Shown here piece by piece: positions 15,309 through 24,387 of a stretch of 32,792 bases of DNA. A model generated the notes under the pieces. The model was not told the origin of the DNA. It was given only the letters and a program-made list of their open reading frames with translations, and ran no database searches. A program made the translations under genes and the position numbers. Location: assembly GCA_025355465.1 (NCBI GenBank), contig JANXZO010000049.1, positions 1 to 32,792 of the forward strand, given 5' to 3'. Every line of letters begins with the position of its first letter. The first letter of the stretch is position 1. The DNA comes from Bacteroidales bacterium. GTDB taxonomy: Bacteria > Bacteroidota > Bacteroidia > Bacteroidales > FEN-979.

Positions 15309-16505
15309 ATGAATACCACCATTCACGCACAGAATTTTCATGATGCTTTTAAGACGGCCCTCACGTACTGGGGAATGGCCGATAAATTTGCTGAATATAT
15401 TGCTGATTTTTCTGCTCTTATTGCTATTCTGATCGCCTCCATCATCATCTATTATATTGCAAAAATCATCATCAACCGGATTCTAAAACGGCTTATTGAT
15501 AAATCGTCCAGTCAGTGGGATGATTATCTTTACGAAGAGAAAGTATTTACCAGGCTGGCATTGCTCCTGCCGGCCCTTTTCCTCCAAGTGGCGCTGGCAC
15601 CAACCATTTCTGAATATCCTGAAGCGATCCGGATCATCGGGATCATCCTGCATGTTTACATGACCGCCATTTTCCTGCTGGTTATCGTATCATTTCTAAA
15701 CACCACCTACCGTATCTACGGTGAATTTGAGGTCGCTGATTCAAAACCCATCAAGAGTTACCTGCAGATCGCCCGCATTATCGTTTATGTGATCGGCGGG
15801 ATCTCCATCATTTCGATCCTCATTGGCGAATCGCCCATGAGCCTGCTGGCCGGATTGGGTGCCATGTCGGCAATCCTGTTACTGATCTTCAAGGACAGCA
15901 TCCTTGGATTTGTCGCCGGCGTTCAGTTGTCGAGCAACAAGATGCTGATGATCGGCGACTGGATCACCATGCCTAAATACAATGCCGACGGAACCGTGAT
16001 TGATATCTCACTGGTAACCGTGAAGGTTCGTAATTTCGACAACTCAGTGAGCTTTATCCCCGCCTATACCCTCATCTCCGATTCCTTCCAGAACTGGCGC
16101 AGCATGGCCGATGCCGGAGGGCGACGCATGAAACGCTCCATCCTCATCGATATCGGTACCATCCGTTTTGTGGATGACCCTATGCTGGATGCGTTGAAAC
16201 AACGCGGTCTGCAGGTAGCAAGCCTGCTCGAAAAGGGGGAGGAGCAGACCAATGTAGGACTATTTCGCAACTATCTTTTTACGCACCTCAAGGATGTTCC
16301 TAATGTCAATCCCGCGGCTTTCCAGATGGTGCGCATCCTGCAGTCTACCGAGTTTGGCCTGCCGATTGAGATCGTCGCCTATTTCAATCCGCCGGATATT
16401 ATTCCTTTTGAGGAGGCTGTCGCAAAGCTGTTTGAGCATGTTTTTGCGATCATGCCCGAATTCGGATTGAAGGCATTTCAGCGGCCGTCGGGAAGAGACG
16501 TTTAG
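15309..16505 (+). CDS. MscS-family mechanosensitive ion channel
   Basis: This 398-residue inner-membrane protein has about five hydrophobic segments in residues 25-220. The pore-lining helix and following beta domain are recognisable in SLLAGLGAMSAILLLIFKDS and GFVAGVQLSSNKMLMIGDWI, then GTVIDISLVTVKVRNFDNS. The long cytoplasmic part (after ~245) resembles the YbdG/MscM subgroup, whose members are about 400 residues. It would gate under membrane tension. It starts 11 bp after the lipid kinase stop and is probably co-transcribed. A heptamer array begins 2 bp after its stop. Confidence 0.93.
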   Translation: MNTTIHAQNFHDAFKTALTYWGMADKFAEYIADFSALIAILIASIIIYYIAKIIINRILKRLIDKSSSQWDDYLYEEKVFTRLALLLPALFLQVALAPTISEYPEAIRIIGIILHVYMTAIFLLVIVSFLNTTYRIYGEFEVADSKPIKSYLQIARIIVYVIGGISIISILIGESPMSLLAGLGAMSAILLLIFKDSILGFVAGVQLSSNKMLMIGDWITMPKYNADGTVIDISLVTVKVRNFDNSVSFIPAYTLISDSFQNWRSMADAGGRRMKRSILIDIGTIRFVDDPMLDALKQRGLQVASLLEKGEEQTNVGLFRNYLFTHLKDVPNVNPAAFQMVRILQSTEFGLPIEIVAYFNPPDIIPFEEAVAKLFEHVFAIMPEFGLKAFQRPSGRDV

Positions 16506-16507
16506 AG

Positions 16508-16542
16508 ATTTACGATATACGACTTACGATATACGATTTAGG
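16508..16542. repeat. Five-unit heptamer array after the MscS gene
   Basis: Units are ATTTACG, ATATACG, ACTTACG, ATATACG, ATTTAGG. It starts 2 bp after the TAG stop and is exactly 35 bp, the same length as the array inside citDE. Confidence 0.75.
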
Positions 16543-16677
16543 TCAGTTTGATTTTGCCCGGCAGGATGACCTGTAATTAGCATTTCCATTCTGTTCATAA
16601 TTTCGGATTTTTTATGCTTAATCGGAAAAAACCAAAAAAGTAAACGGTTCTGTTAAAATATAAACAAAGGAAATCCC

Positions 16678-16685
16678 TAATTTTG
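16678..16685 (+). promoter_or_regulatory. -7 promoter box of argF
   Basis: TAATTTTG matches TAnnTTTG, 31 nt before the argF ATG. No TTG is found at the normal spacing; the -33 element is unclear. A heptamer array follows at once and would form the transcript's 5' leader. Confidence 0.5.
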
Positions 16686-16686
16686 C

Positions 16687-16714
16687 ATCGTAAATCGTAA
16701 ATCAAAAATCATTT
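16687..16714. repeat. Four-unit heptamer array before argF
   Basis: Units are ATCGTAA, ATCGTAA, ATCAAAA, ATCATTT, ending 2 bp before the ATG. The unit is the reverse complement of the array at 16508-16542, so the two bracket the 211-bp gap as inverted copies. Confidence 0.7.
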
Positions 16715-16716
16715 TT

Positions 16717-17718
16717 ATGTCATTCAACCTGAGAAACCGCAACTTTCTGAAAGACCTGGATTTCACCCCCCAGGAGATGAAATTTTTACTCAACCTCGCC
16801 ATGGACCTTAAGAAGGCAAAGTATGCCGGAACCGAACAGCAACGGCTGAAGGGCAAAAACATCGCCCTGATCTTTGAAAAGGCCTCCACCCGCACCCGTT
16901 GTGCTTTTGAGGTTGCTGCCTTCGACCAGGGGGCACGGGTTACCTACCTTGGCCCGGAAGGATCGCACATCGGCAAGAAAGAGACCATGAAGGATACTGC
17001 CCGCGTTTTGGGACGCATGTACGACGGCATTGAATATCGCGGGTTCGGACAGTCGATTGTGGAGGAGCTGGGCAAGTATGCAGGGGTTCCTGTTTGGAAC
17101 GGACTCACGAACGAGTTCCATCCGACCCAGATTCTGGCCGACCTGATGACCATGACCGAACATTCGGATAAACCACTTAACCAGATATCCTTTGTTTACT
17201 GCGGCGACGCCCGCAACAACATGGGAAATTCACTGATGGTAGGCGCTGCCAAGATGGGCATGGATTTCAGGGCCTTTGCCCCGAAGAAATTCTGGCCGGA
17301 AGAGAGCCTTGTAAAGACCTGCAAAGAGATTGCCAAAACTACAGGTGCAAAGATAACACTCACCGAGAAGATAGCAGAGGCTGTTAAGGGTGTAGATTTC
17401 GTGTATACCGATGTTTGGGTCTCCATGGGCGAATCGAAGGATTCATGGGATGAGCGTATCAAGCTGATGCTTCCTTATCAGGTGAACGCAAAGCTGATGA
17501 AAGCCACCGGCAACCCCAACGTGAAGTTCATGCATTGTCTCCCTGCGTTCCACAACAAGGATACGGAAGTAGGTGCTGACATTTACAAAAAATACAAACT
17601 TGATGGCCTTGAAGTGACCGAAGATGTTTTTGAGTCGGCTGCATCGATCGTCTTTGACGAAGCCGAAAACCGTCTGCATACCATCAAAGCGGTGATGGTG
17701 GCTACCTTGGGAAGTTAG
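16717..17718 (+). CDS. argF: Ornithine carbamoyltransferase
   Basis: This 333-residue enzyme makes citrulline from ornithine and carbamoyl phosphate. The carbamoyl-phosphate loop STRTR is at 57-61, HPTQ at 135-138, the ornithine loop DVWVSMGE at 232-239, and HCLPAFH at 273-279 with the catalytic Cys. These are the motifs of true ornithine transcarbamylases rather than the N-succinyl- or N-acetylornithine enzymes known from Bacteroides and Xanthomonas. No arc or arg neighbours are present, so an anabolic versus catabolic role cannot be decided. The last 17 bp overlap the convergent ftsE-like gene. Confidence 0.95.
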   Translation: MSFNLRNRNFLKDLDFTPQEMKFLLNLAMDLKKAKYAGTEQQRLKGKNIALIFEKASTRTRCAFEVAAFDQGARVTYLGPEGSHIGKKETMKDTARVLGRMYDGIEYRGFGQSIVEELGKYAGVPVWNGLTNEFHPTQILADLMTMTEHSDKPLNQISFVYCGDARNNMGNSLMVGAAKMGMDFRAFAPKKFWPEESLVKTCKEIAKTTGAKITLTEKIAEAVKGVDFVYTDVWVSMGESKDSWDERIKLMLPYQVNAKLMKATGNPNVKFMHCLPAFHNKDTEVGADIYKKYKLDGLEVTEDVFESAASIVFDEAENRLHTIKAVMVATLGS

Positions 17719-18388
17719 TCGCAGGGAGCACTTTCCCATTCTCGCACAAGAGGGTACGGGCCGGGTATTTGTCGAAAAACGTATAATTATGCGTGGCAAC
17801 TACTACGGCCCGTCCTGTTTTTGAGATGTCCATGAGCAGGCTGATGATCCCCTCCGAACTTTCCGGGTCCAGGTTCCCGGTGGGTTCATCGGCCAGGATC
17901 ACTTCCGGGTCGTTCACCAGGGCGCGGGCAATGGCAACACGCTGCTGTTCTCCGCCCGACAACTGGTGCGGCATTTTGGGACCTTTGTTGCCGAGATTAA
18001 CTTTGGCTAAAACTTCGAGTAGTCGTTTCTGCATCTGTCGCTTGTCCTTCCACCCGGTGGCGTGCATCACAAATAGCAGGTTGTCGTTCACGCTCCTGTC
18101 CATCAGCAGCTGAAAATCCTGGAATACGATGCCCAGTTTGCGACGCAGGTAGGGGATTTCCTTCAGTTTGATCATTCGCAGGTCGAACCCCGCCACCCGG
18201 GCGTTTCCCATGCGCACGGGAAGTTCGGCGTAGATGGTCTTCAGTAAACTGCTCTTCCCGGTGCCGGTCTTGCCGATGAGGTAAAGGAATTCATCCTGGT
18301 TGATGGACAGTGTGACGTTGGCTAGTACCAGGTTTTCTTTCTGGTACACCGCAACTTTATCGAGTTCAATGATGCGTTCGCCGGACAT
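17702..18388 (-). CDS. FtsE-like ABC transporter ATP-binding protein
   Basis: This 228-residue nucleotide-binding subunit has Walker A GKTGTGKS at 39-46, Q-loop VFQDFQLL, the ABC signature LSGGEQQR at 143-150, Walker [10 protein letters not shown] at 163-171 and the switch His in ATHNY. Length and the [13 protein letters not shown] segment match FtsE, which with FtsX controls peptidoglycan hydrolases at the septum. No ftsX-like gene is in the window, as is common in Bacteroidota where ftsE and ftsX are often unlinked. The 3' end overlaps argF by 17 bp tail to tail. Confidence 0.9.
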   Translation of the reverse strand: MSGERIIELDKVAVYQKENLVLANVTLSINQDEFLYLIGKTGTGKSSLLKTIYAELPVRMGNARVAGFDLRMIKLKEIPYLRRKLGIVFQDFQLLMDRSVNDNLLFVMHATGWKDKRQMQKRLLEVLAKVNLGNKGPKMPHQLSGGEQQRVAIARALVNDPEVILADEPTGNLDPESSEGIISLLMDISKTGRAVVVATHNYTFFDKYPARTLLCENGKVLPATNFPR

Positions 18389-18411
18389 TGGTTTGTTTAA
18401 ATCGTTGGTGA

Positions 18412-18438
18412 CAAATTTAATAAATTAACTTCAATCAA
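18412..18438 (-). promoter_or_regulatory. Promoter of the ftsE-like gene (TTG-N16-TAAATTTG)
   Basis: TAAATTTG on the minus strand is a full -7 match, 23 nt before the ATG. A TTG lies 16 nt further upstream, slightly closer than usual. Confidence 0.5.
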
Positions 18439-18538
18439 CCACGGGCAGGTTGGGCGATTAAAAGGAGATTATGAAGGCTAACCGTTGTGTCCGGAAAAAT
18501 CCCATACCTTTATCACATCTTCCTAACCGACTCCCGCT

Positions 18539-19070
18539 TTGCGAAATGCCTGCTTTTTTACCGGCCTCTTACTAGCTCTCGTGCATATGAGTTTGTTTGC
18601 GCAGGTGCAGGATTCGGAAGCACGTTTCGATTCGCTGTGCAACCATGCACTGGAGCTGCTTCCGCAGGAGACGATCCCTGCATCGCGGTTTCTGAAGATG
18701 ATGTCGCGCACAGCAGAACCGCTCACCGAAATCCAACGGGCAAGGCTCTGCTACCTGGAGCTGAAACTCCGGGAGAACGCAAACCGTGGAGGCAAGGCCA
18801 CGGAGAGTATGCCGCCCCCTTTCACAGACTGCGCTCAAAAACACCGATTCGCTTCAGTACTATGCCGATCGCTACCTCGAACGTTCCATGCCAGACCGGT
18901 CCATTGACCTGCTGATGAAAGCGTAGAAAATATTGCCGCCGGGATCTGACGCGTCCGACCGCGCAACCCTTGGCCTGTGTGAAGCTTACCGGGCAGCGCT
19001 CGGAGCCCTGCAGGAGGCGACAAAGCTTGCACAATTAGGGGAAAACAGGAACCTCTACATGCGGATCTAA
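18539..19070 (+). pseudogene. Decayed sensor kinase, N-terminal (periplasmic, TPR-like) part
   Basis: The frame opens only with TTG (in-frame TAA at 18524 upstream) and encodes a signal-peptide-like start (FFTGLLLALVHMSLFAQ) followed by helical sequence as in periplasmic sensor regions of Bacteroidota kinases. Near the C-run at about 18812-18820 the frame must shift by +1; the new frame reads SQTALKNTDSLQYYADRYLE and then meets TAG at 18924 and, after LGLCEAYRAALGALQEATKL, TAA at 19068. The frame downstream of TAA continues directly into the kinase part. One frameshift, two stops and no ATG indicate a dead gene unless the assembly is poor. Confidence 0.7.
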
Positions 19071-19127
19071 GGGCAATATGCAAACATTTACACCTTTCAG
19101 GGAGCCTACCGGGAGGCCTGTGCCTTT

Positions 19128-19985
19128 TTGTCGCTCTACAACAACCTCCAGGTGGATTTTTTCAGTGACCGAATCAGCAGCCAGATCACCGAACAATCTG
19201 CCCGGGACGACCTCCTCATCAAGGAGCAGCGAATCCGCGAGGAGCAGAAAAAAAACGAATTCAGGCGACGACAGATACTCTTCCTGGCCCTCTTCCTGGC
19301 CCTCATCCTGGCCTTTCTCTTCAGCTTATTCTATTTCCGCCTCAGACGCAGGGGAGCACTCCGGCAGAAGATGGCAGAAGCCGTGCTGGAGAGTGAACCC
19401 AATGAACGAAGGCGTCTTGCCCGCGATCTTCACGACGGACTCGGCCCTGTGCTATCGGACATCAACCACTATTTTCAGGCGTTTCTCGACGCCAGTCCGG
19501 AAACCCGGGAGGAGATCCGCAACCGTCTGCAACAAGTGATCTCCGAAGCCATCGACGAAGTTTCCAGGATCTCCCACAACATCAGTCCCCAGGTGCTGGA
19601 AAAGCACGGACTCGTCACCGCGCTCAATAACCTTTTTGCCCCGCTCAACGCCAGCGGCCGCTATGAGATCAGCTTCTCCTGCGATTGTCAGCAAAAGCCC
19701 GACCCCAGAGCAGAGTTGATACTCTACCGCTGCATCACGGAACTCCTGAACAATACAATGAAACATGCCAGGGCCACGCGCATCGCACTCGACATCAGGG
19801 AACAGGGCGACAGACTGCAGGTAGCTTACTCCGTCAACGGAAGCGGGTTTGAACCCGGGTCCTCGAAAAAAACGGGAATGGGACCGCACAACATCAGAAA
19901 CAGGGTAGAAGCCTTCGGCGGTAGCTTTGTCCTGTCCAGCTCCCCCGGTTCGGGGATCAATGTAAATATCTCAATGCCCCTATAA
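19128..19985 (+). pseudogene. Decayed sensor histidine kinase, transmembrane and HisKA_3/HATPase part
   Basis: The frame encodes 285 residues and is open but begins only at a TTG within the original gene. It has a coiled segment, one transmembrane helix (ILFLALFLALILAFLFSLFY), the H-box ERRRLARDLHDGLGPVLSDI of the NarL/DesK-type HisKA_3 family with the phospho-accepting His, and the N-box ELLNNTMKHA. The G1 box reads VNGSGF where DNGSGF is expected (Asp to Val), and the G2 box reads GMGPHNIRNR where GMGLHN is usual. Both changes would harm ATP binding, consistent with loss of selection. A truncated but expressed kinase is the alternative. Confidence 0.75.
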
Positions 19986-19987
19986 CT

Positions 19988-20241
19988 ATGGAAACCATCA
20001 GAATAGCCGTTATCGACGATCACGACCTTTTCAGGGAGGGGATCATTCTTGTGTTGAAGAGGCAATACTTGCCGTCTTCAGAGGCGGAACATGCTTTAGT
20101 CAGGAGATCTCCGAAAGGCTGCACATCTCCACAAAAACGGTGGAGACACACCGCTCCAACATTTTTATCAAAGCCGGGGTTCATAACGTAGCCGGACTGA
20201 TTGCCTGGGCGGTAAGAAATCAGTACTACACCATCTGTTAG
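19988..20241 (+). pseudogene. Decayed NarL/FixJ-type response regulator with large internal deletion
   Basis: It starts 2 nt after the kinase stop. The first ~26 residues are the receiver start METIRIAVIDDHDLFREGII with the acidic pair. At about 20055-20060 the reading frame changes and the sequence jumps to the region just before the LuxR-type HTH: EEAILAVFRGG, then SERLHISTKTVETHRSNIFI and KAGVHNVAGLIAWAV, stopping at 20239-20241. The phospho-accepting Asp and the rest of the receiver are missing, so roughly 100 residues have been lost. It cannot act as a normal regulator. Confidence 0.8.
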
Positions 20242-20425
20242 GCCTTTCCGTATCGAGGAGCCTTGTTGCCGGACTCTAATGGTTTTACCTGATGGAATTT
20301 CAGCGAAAACCCGGGTCGCTTTCCATGAAAAGCCTTAGTTCCGCAAAATGTTGTCACACTATCTTTATGGTTTTAAACCAGATGCATGAAAATCAAGAAT
20401 GATAACCCAAATTAAACAAATAAAC

Positions 20426-21508
20426 ATGAAAACTCTGATGAAAAGCATGAAGAAATCTGTTATCCGGAATGCCATGAGCCTTTACGCTGTCGTTCTGCTC
20501 GTATTGATGGTATATATCTCCATGCTGGCAGGTTGTAAAAAAAGTACATCCACAGAAAATCCGCCTGACACCGCAACTGTTGGCCTTCGTTTCGTATTCA
20601 TGGCCGACAGCCGCGGAGATTCCCTTGGTTACACAATCGACACCACCGCATTGAATCCCATCATTCGTTGCATCGATACCCTGAAACCCAAACCCTCCTT
20701 CATTGTTTTAGGCGGAGATATGTGCTACCGGGGCTATGTGGATAAGCAGTATACATTTCAGACTTTCAAAAATCTTTTTGCCAAGCCCATGGCCAGGGGA
20801 ATCGCCTTGTATACAGCCGTGGGGAACCACGAACTGTACCACCAACATTCACGATATGGCTTCCTGAAGGTCAATCAGGAGCAGTTTCAGACGGTTTTTT
20901 CCGAAAATCCATCCAACGGACCGGCCGGATATGAACACCTTGCATACTCCTTTACCGATGCCAACAGCAGCTCCTTTTTTGCGGTGCTGGATCCCTATTA
21001 TCTGACAACGGATACCCTTCATCCGAAAGGACTTGGGGGGCACATCGACGAGGTTCAGATGAATTGGTTGAAGAGTCAGGTAGCGCAGTCCGGCGCGAAA
21101 CATAAATTCCTGTTCATTCACTGTCCCTATTATTACATTTCCAACGAAACCCTGGAGCCATCACAATCGGACACCTCCTATACGCATCTCTGGTCGTTTC
21201 TCGACAACAGCAAGTTTGATATTTATGCTTGCGGACATTCACATCTCTATGCCCGCCGTACTATCGAAAGCAGCCTACAGCCGCTTCCCCAGACCAATCC
21301 GTTCACTGCTCCATGGCAGAACAACGTGGTGCAGCTGCTGAATGGTACATGCGGCGCAGGACCCGATTCAGGAGAGATCGATCCGAATGTGAGAAAGGAA
21401 TGGAATGTTCACGACGGCGCGAAGACTTATTATTTCAGTGTGATCGACGTGGCCGGCAGCACGACGACCGTGAACCGTTACGAATTTTTCTTTGCTGCTG
21501 GGTGCTGA
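20426..21508 (+). CDS. Calcineurin-like metallophosphoesterase lipoprotein
   Basis: This 360-residue exported protein has a basic N-terminus, a hydrophobic stretch and lipobox SMLAGC with Cys37, so it is probably an envelope lipoprotein. The metallophosphoesterase motifs are FMADSRGD, VLGGDMCYRG, VGNHELYH, FIHCPYYY and GHSHLYARR, which supply the two-metal site. The substrate is unknown; purple-acid-phosphatase-like and nucleotidase activities occur in the family. An in-frame ATG at 20399 and internal ones at 20438 and 20447 are alternatives; 20426 gives a normal signal peptide. Confidence 0.88.
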   Translation: MKTLMKSMKKSVIRNAMSLYAVVLLVLMVYISMLAGCKKSTSTENPPDTATVGLRFVFMADSRGDSLGYTIDTTALNPIIRCIDTLKPKPSFIVLGGDMCYRGYVDKQYTFQTFKNLFAKPMARGIALYTAVGNHELYHQHSRYGFLKVNQEQFQTVFSENPSNGPAGYEHLAYSFTDANSSSFFAVLDPYYLTTDTLHPKGLGGHIDEVQMNWLKSQVAQSGAKHKFLFIHCPYYYISNETLEPSQSDTSYTHLWSFLDNSKFDIYACGHSHLYARRTIESSLQPLPQTNPFTAPWQNNVVQLLNGTCGAGPDSGEIDPNVRKEWNVHDGAKTYYFSVIDVAGSTTTVNRYEFFFAAGC

Positions 21509-21533
21509 AATCAATCCGACAATTTCATATATA

Positions 21534-21647
21534 ATGCGTAATCAACGCCTGAACCCGGAAGATTACACGGAAAAAGAGAACGCCATTAACTTTGGTCTTT
21601 CCACCGCCGGAGCAGGATTGTACATTGCTTATCGGTTCGGGAAATAG
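21534..21647 (+). CDS. 37-residue ORF resembling the last strands of an outer-membrane beta-barrel (possible remnant)
   Basis: The frame ATG 21534 to TAG 21647 ends in INFGLSTAGAGLYIAYRFGK, with the alternating hydrophobic/polar pattern and near-terminal aromatic residue of an outer-membrane strand. The preceding residues (NQRLNPEDYTEKEN) are loop-like. It could be the truncated 3' end of a larger gene or chance. The rest of the 218-bp gap between the phosphoesterase and the protease holds only a candidate promoter. Confidence 0.25.
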   Translation: MRNQRLNPEDYTEKENAINFGLSTAGAGLYIAYRFGK

Positions 21648-21660
21648 CCTAATATTTCCC

Positions 21661-21691
21661 TTGCACACGTTGCGCCAACAACCTATATTTA
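21661..21691 (+). promoter_or_regulatory. Candidate promoter of the C10 protease gene
   Basis: TTG at 21661-21663 is followed after 20 nt by TATATTTA, which differs from TAnnTTTG only in the last base. The leader would be about 35 nt and A/T-rich. Confidence 0.4.
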
Positions 21692-21726
21692 CAATTTCAT
21701 AACATAACACATCTAAATTATTGATT

Positions 21727-24375
21727 ATGTTGAGATTTTGTGAGTGCTGTTTGCGCGTGCGTTTCGTCTTTTCTCTTCTGCTGGTTTTCGCGCTGTTAAA
21801 TCATGTTTCCGCAAAAACAGTGGATGTCGCCCGCGCGAAAACTGTTGCCGCGAACTTTCTGGCCTCCGGCTCCACCCGTGCTCTTCATGGGAACCCGGCA
21901 ACGCTGAAGCTGGCCTATACCGCTCTTTCGGAGAGCAATATATCGCTAAAGGGTTCCACCCTGCCACTGTACTATGTGTTTACCCAGGAAGCTTCCGGTG
22001 GGTTCATCATCGTTTCGGGCGACGACGTCGTACGGCCTTTGCTGGGTTACTCTTCAGAGACCGGTTTCAATCCGGACAACATTCCCCCTAATGTGGCAGC
22101 CTGGCTGAAAGGGTATGAGGATCAGATCAACTTTGCCCTTCGCACACAGATGACGGCCACCCCGCAGATTGAATCGGAATGGTTGTCGCTGAGTTCGGGG
22201 AGTGAAACAGAGAAGTCCGTCGGAAGCGGGCAGGGTGTCGCCCCGCTGATCGCTACCCTGTGGGATCAGTCCCCCTACTACAATGCCCTCTGTCCGTATG
22301 ATGCAACGTACAACAGCCGCACTGTTACCGGCTGCGTTGCAACAGGCATGGCGATGGTGATGAAGTTCTTCAATTTCCCCCCTTCCGGAATCAGCAACCA
22401 CTCTTACAATACCTTGCGGTACGGAACGCTTGCTGCAAATTTCAGTGGCACAGCATACAACTGGTCAGCCATGCCCAATACCGTAACCTCTGAAAATGCT
22501 GCTGTGGCTACACTTATGTACCATTGCGGCGTAAGTGTAGACATGGATTATAACGTCGCTTCGCAGGGAGGGAGTGCCGCCTATGTGATCTCCTCAGCCA
22601 GCCCGGTGACGCATTGTACAGAATATGCGCTGAAGACCTACTTCGGATATGCCAGTACCTTGCAGGGTCTGGCCCGGGCCAACTATTCAAACGCTGCCTG
22701 GATCGGTCTGATGAAAACCGAGCTCAATGCCAGCCGGCCGATCATTTATGCAGGATTCGGCACCGGTGGAGGACATTGCTTTGTTTGCGACGGATACAAC
22801 GACAACGATTACTTTCATTTTAACTGGGGCTGGTCGGGAAGTTATGACGGATATTTTCTGATCGATGCCCTCAATCCCGGAGGAACCGGCACAGGGGGAG
22901 GCACCGGCTCCTATAACGACGGACAGCAGGCTGTGATGGGGATCCATCCCCCCAGCATGAGCGGCGGGGGAAGCCGGTTTTTCAAACTGGCGATGAACGC
23001 CCCCATTACTGCGACCAACGATACCGTGTACTATGAAGACACCCTCTCGTACTATACCGACATCATCAACAACGGACTGGTGACCTTCAACGGGGATATC
23101 AGCGCAGGGATATTTGACACCAACGACGTATTCATTGATTTCGTGCAGATCATCAAGGGGATCACCATTGAACCCGGCGGCCATCTTGCCAACGGGATCA
23201 GCTTCACAAACCCCGGTATCACAGCTATGCTTCCGGGGAGTTATTATGTAGCGTTGATGTACAGTGCTGGTGATACCAACTGGACCGGTGTGGCTGATAC
23301 AGGCGCCTATCTCAGCTACCGCGAGGTGAATGTCATCAACCCCAACGACATCGAACTCTATACGGCCATGAACATCTTCCCCGGAACCTCCATCCCGCAG
23401 GGAAGTCCGGTGACGGTCGTGCTGGATATCATCAACAACGGAACTACCGATTTTACCGGCACGCTCGATCTTTCGCTCTACGACTTTGACGGAGATTACA
23501 TTAACACCATCGGGGAGAAGACCAATTTCACACTTCCGGCACAGCAGCATACCAGCGGATTGACCTTTATTACCAACGGCTTCAATGCGCAACCCGGGAG
23601 CTACCTCATCGCTCTTTGGTATCAACCCGCAGGATCCGCCGACTGGCAGCTAATCGGATCCACAAGTTTCGGGAACCCGGTGGAGGTCGACGTGCTGGGA
23701 ATTCCCCTTGCACCCGATAAATATGAACCCAATAACAGCATGCAGGCAGCAGCCCATCTGCCAGTAAGTTTCGGAATTAATCCTGCAGTTATAAATACCG
23801 AAGGGGCAAACTGCCACAACGGCCTGGACTATGATTTTTATTCCATGACATTCCCGCAGGGGTACACCTATGTTCTTTCTGGTATGCTGATCGATTCGGA
23901 GAGTGATACCACGCAAACCTTTACGCTCGATGCCATCTGGTCCTATTCCACGGACGGTATTAACTGGTCGGGCATCTTCGACGATGTGATTCCCTTTAAC
24001 ATCATCATGAACGACGGCGGGAACATCTACTTTTACATCTCCCCGAAATATACCGGAGAGACCGGCACTTACCAGGCCACCGTTAAAATCTCACGAAATG
24101 CCCTCGGGATGAATGATGGGCAGAAAGGGCAAGAGCTTCGCATCTTTCCCAACCCGGTTGCCGACTACGTGCGCATCGAGACGGTGAGTGAGCAGCCACT
24201 CATTTCGGCGTGTAAACTCAGCGGCATCGACGGCAGGGAGGTGATGAGGCAGACCTTGCCTTCGCCACAAACAGGTTGTCAGATAAATGTTTCCGACCTC
24301 AGCGTTGGGGTCTATATGCTTCATATTACAACTCCCACGGGAGTAATCCGCCGCCAGATCGTTATCCAAAAATAA
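21727..24375 (+). CDS. Secreted C10-family (streptopain-like) cysteine protease with T9SS type A sorting domain
   Basis: This 882-residue protein has a signal peptide (to about residue 29), a Spi/propeptide-like region with FIIVSGDDVVRPLLGYS, and a C10 catalytic domain. The nucleophile Cys203 is in TVTGCVATGMAMVMKFF, His350 in GGHCFVCDGY, and the oxyanion-region Trp in FHFNWGWSG. After it come two similar beta-sandwich repeats (about 420-545 and 548-655), a PPC-like domain beginning DKYEPNNSMQAA, and a C-terminal T9SS type A domain (LRIFPNPVADYVRIE to the final IVIQK). The prodomain is probably cleaved for activation. TTG two codons upstream (21721) is an alternative start. The next gene is an M28 peptidase 12 bp downstream. 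Confidence 0.95.
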   Translation: MLRFCECCLRVRFVFSLLLVFALLNHVSAKTVDVARAKTVAANFLASGSTRALHGNPATLKLAYTALSESNISLKGSTLPLYYVFTQEASGGFIIVSGDDVVRPLLGYSSETGFNPDNIPPNVAAWLKGYEDQINFALRTQMTATPQIESEWLSLSSGSETEKSVGSGQGVAPLIATLWDQSPYYNALCPYDATYNSRTVTGCVATGMAMVMKFFNFPPSGISNHSYNTLRYGTLAANFSGTAYNWSAMPNTVTSENAAVATLMYHCGVSVDMDYNVASQGGSAAYVISSASPVTHCTEYALKTYFGYASTLQGLARANYSNAAWIGLMKTELNASRPIIYAGFGTGGGHCFVCDGYNDNDYFHFNWGWSGSYDGYFLIDALNPGGTGTGGGTGSYNDGQQAVMGIHPPSMSGGGSRFFKLAMNAPITATNDTVYYEDTLSYYTDIINNGLVTFNGDISAGIFDTNDVFIDFVQIIKGITIEPGGHLANGISFTNPGITAMLPGSYYVALMYSAGDTNWTGVADTGAYLSYREVNVINPNDIELYTAMNIFPGTSIPQGSPVTVVLDIINNGTTDFTGTLDLSLYDFDGDYINTIGEKTNFTLPAQQHTSGLTFITNGFNAQPGSYLIALWYQPAGSADWQLIGSTSFGNPVEVDVLGIPLAPDKYEPNNSMQAAAHLPVSFGINPAVINTEGANCHNGLDYDFYSMTFPQGYTYVLSGMLIDSESDTTQTFTLDAIWSYSTDGINWSGIFDDVIPFNIIMNDGGNIYFYISPKYTGETGTYQATVKISRNALGMNDGQKGQELRIFPNPVADYVRIETVSEQPLISACKLSGIDGREVMRQTLPSPQTGCQINVSDLSVGVYMLHITTPTGVIRRQIVIQK

Positions 24376-24387
24376 AAACGCTCCGAT

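Noticed and set aside
22687-23625. 312-codon minus-strand frame in the C10 protease gene
   Set aside because: It is antisense to a well-supported protease with domain structure on the plus strand; no recognisable motifs.
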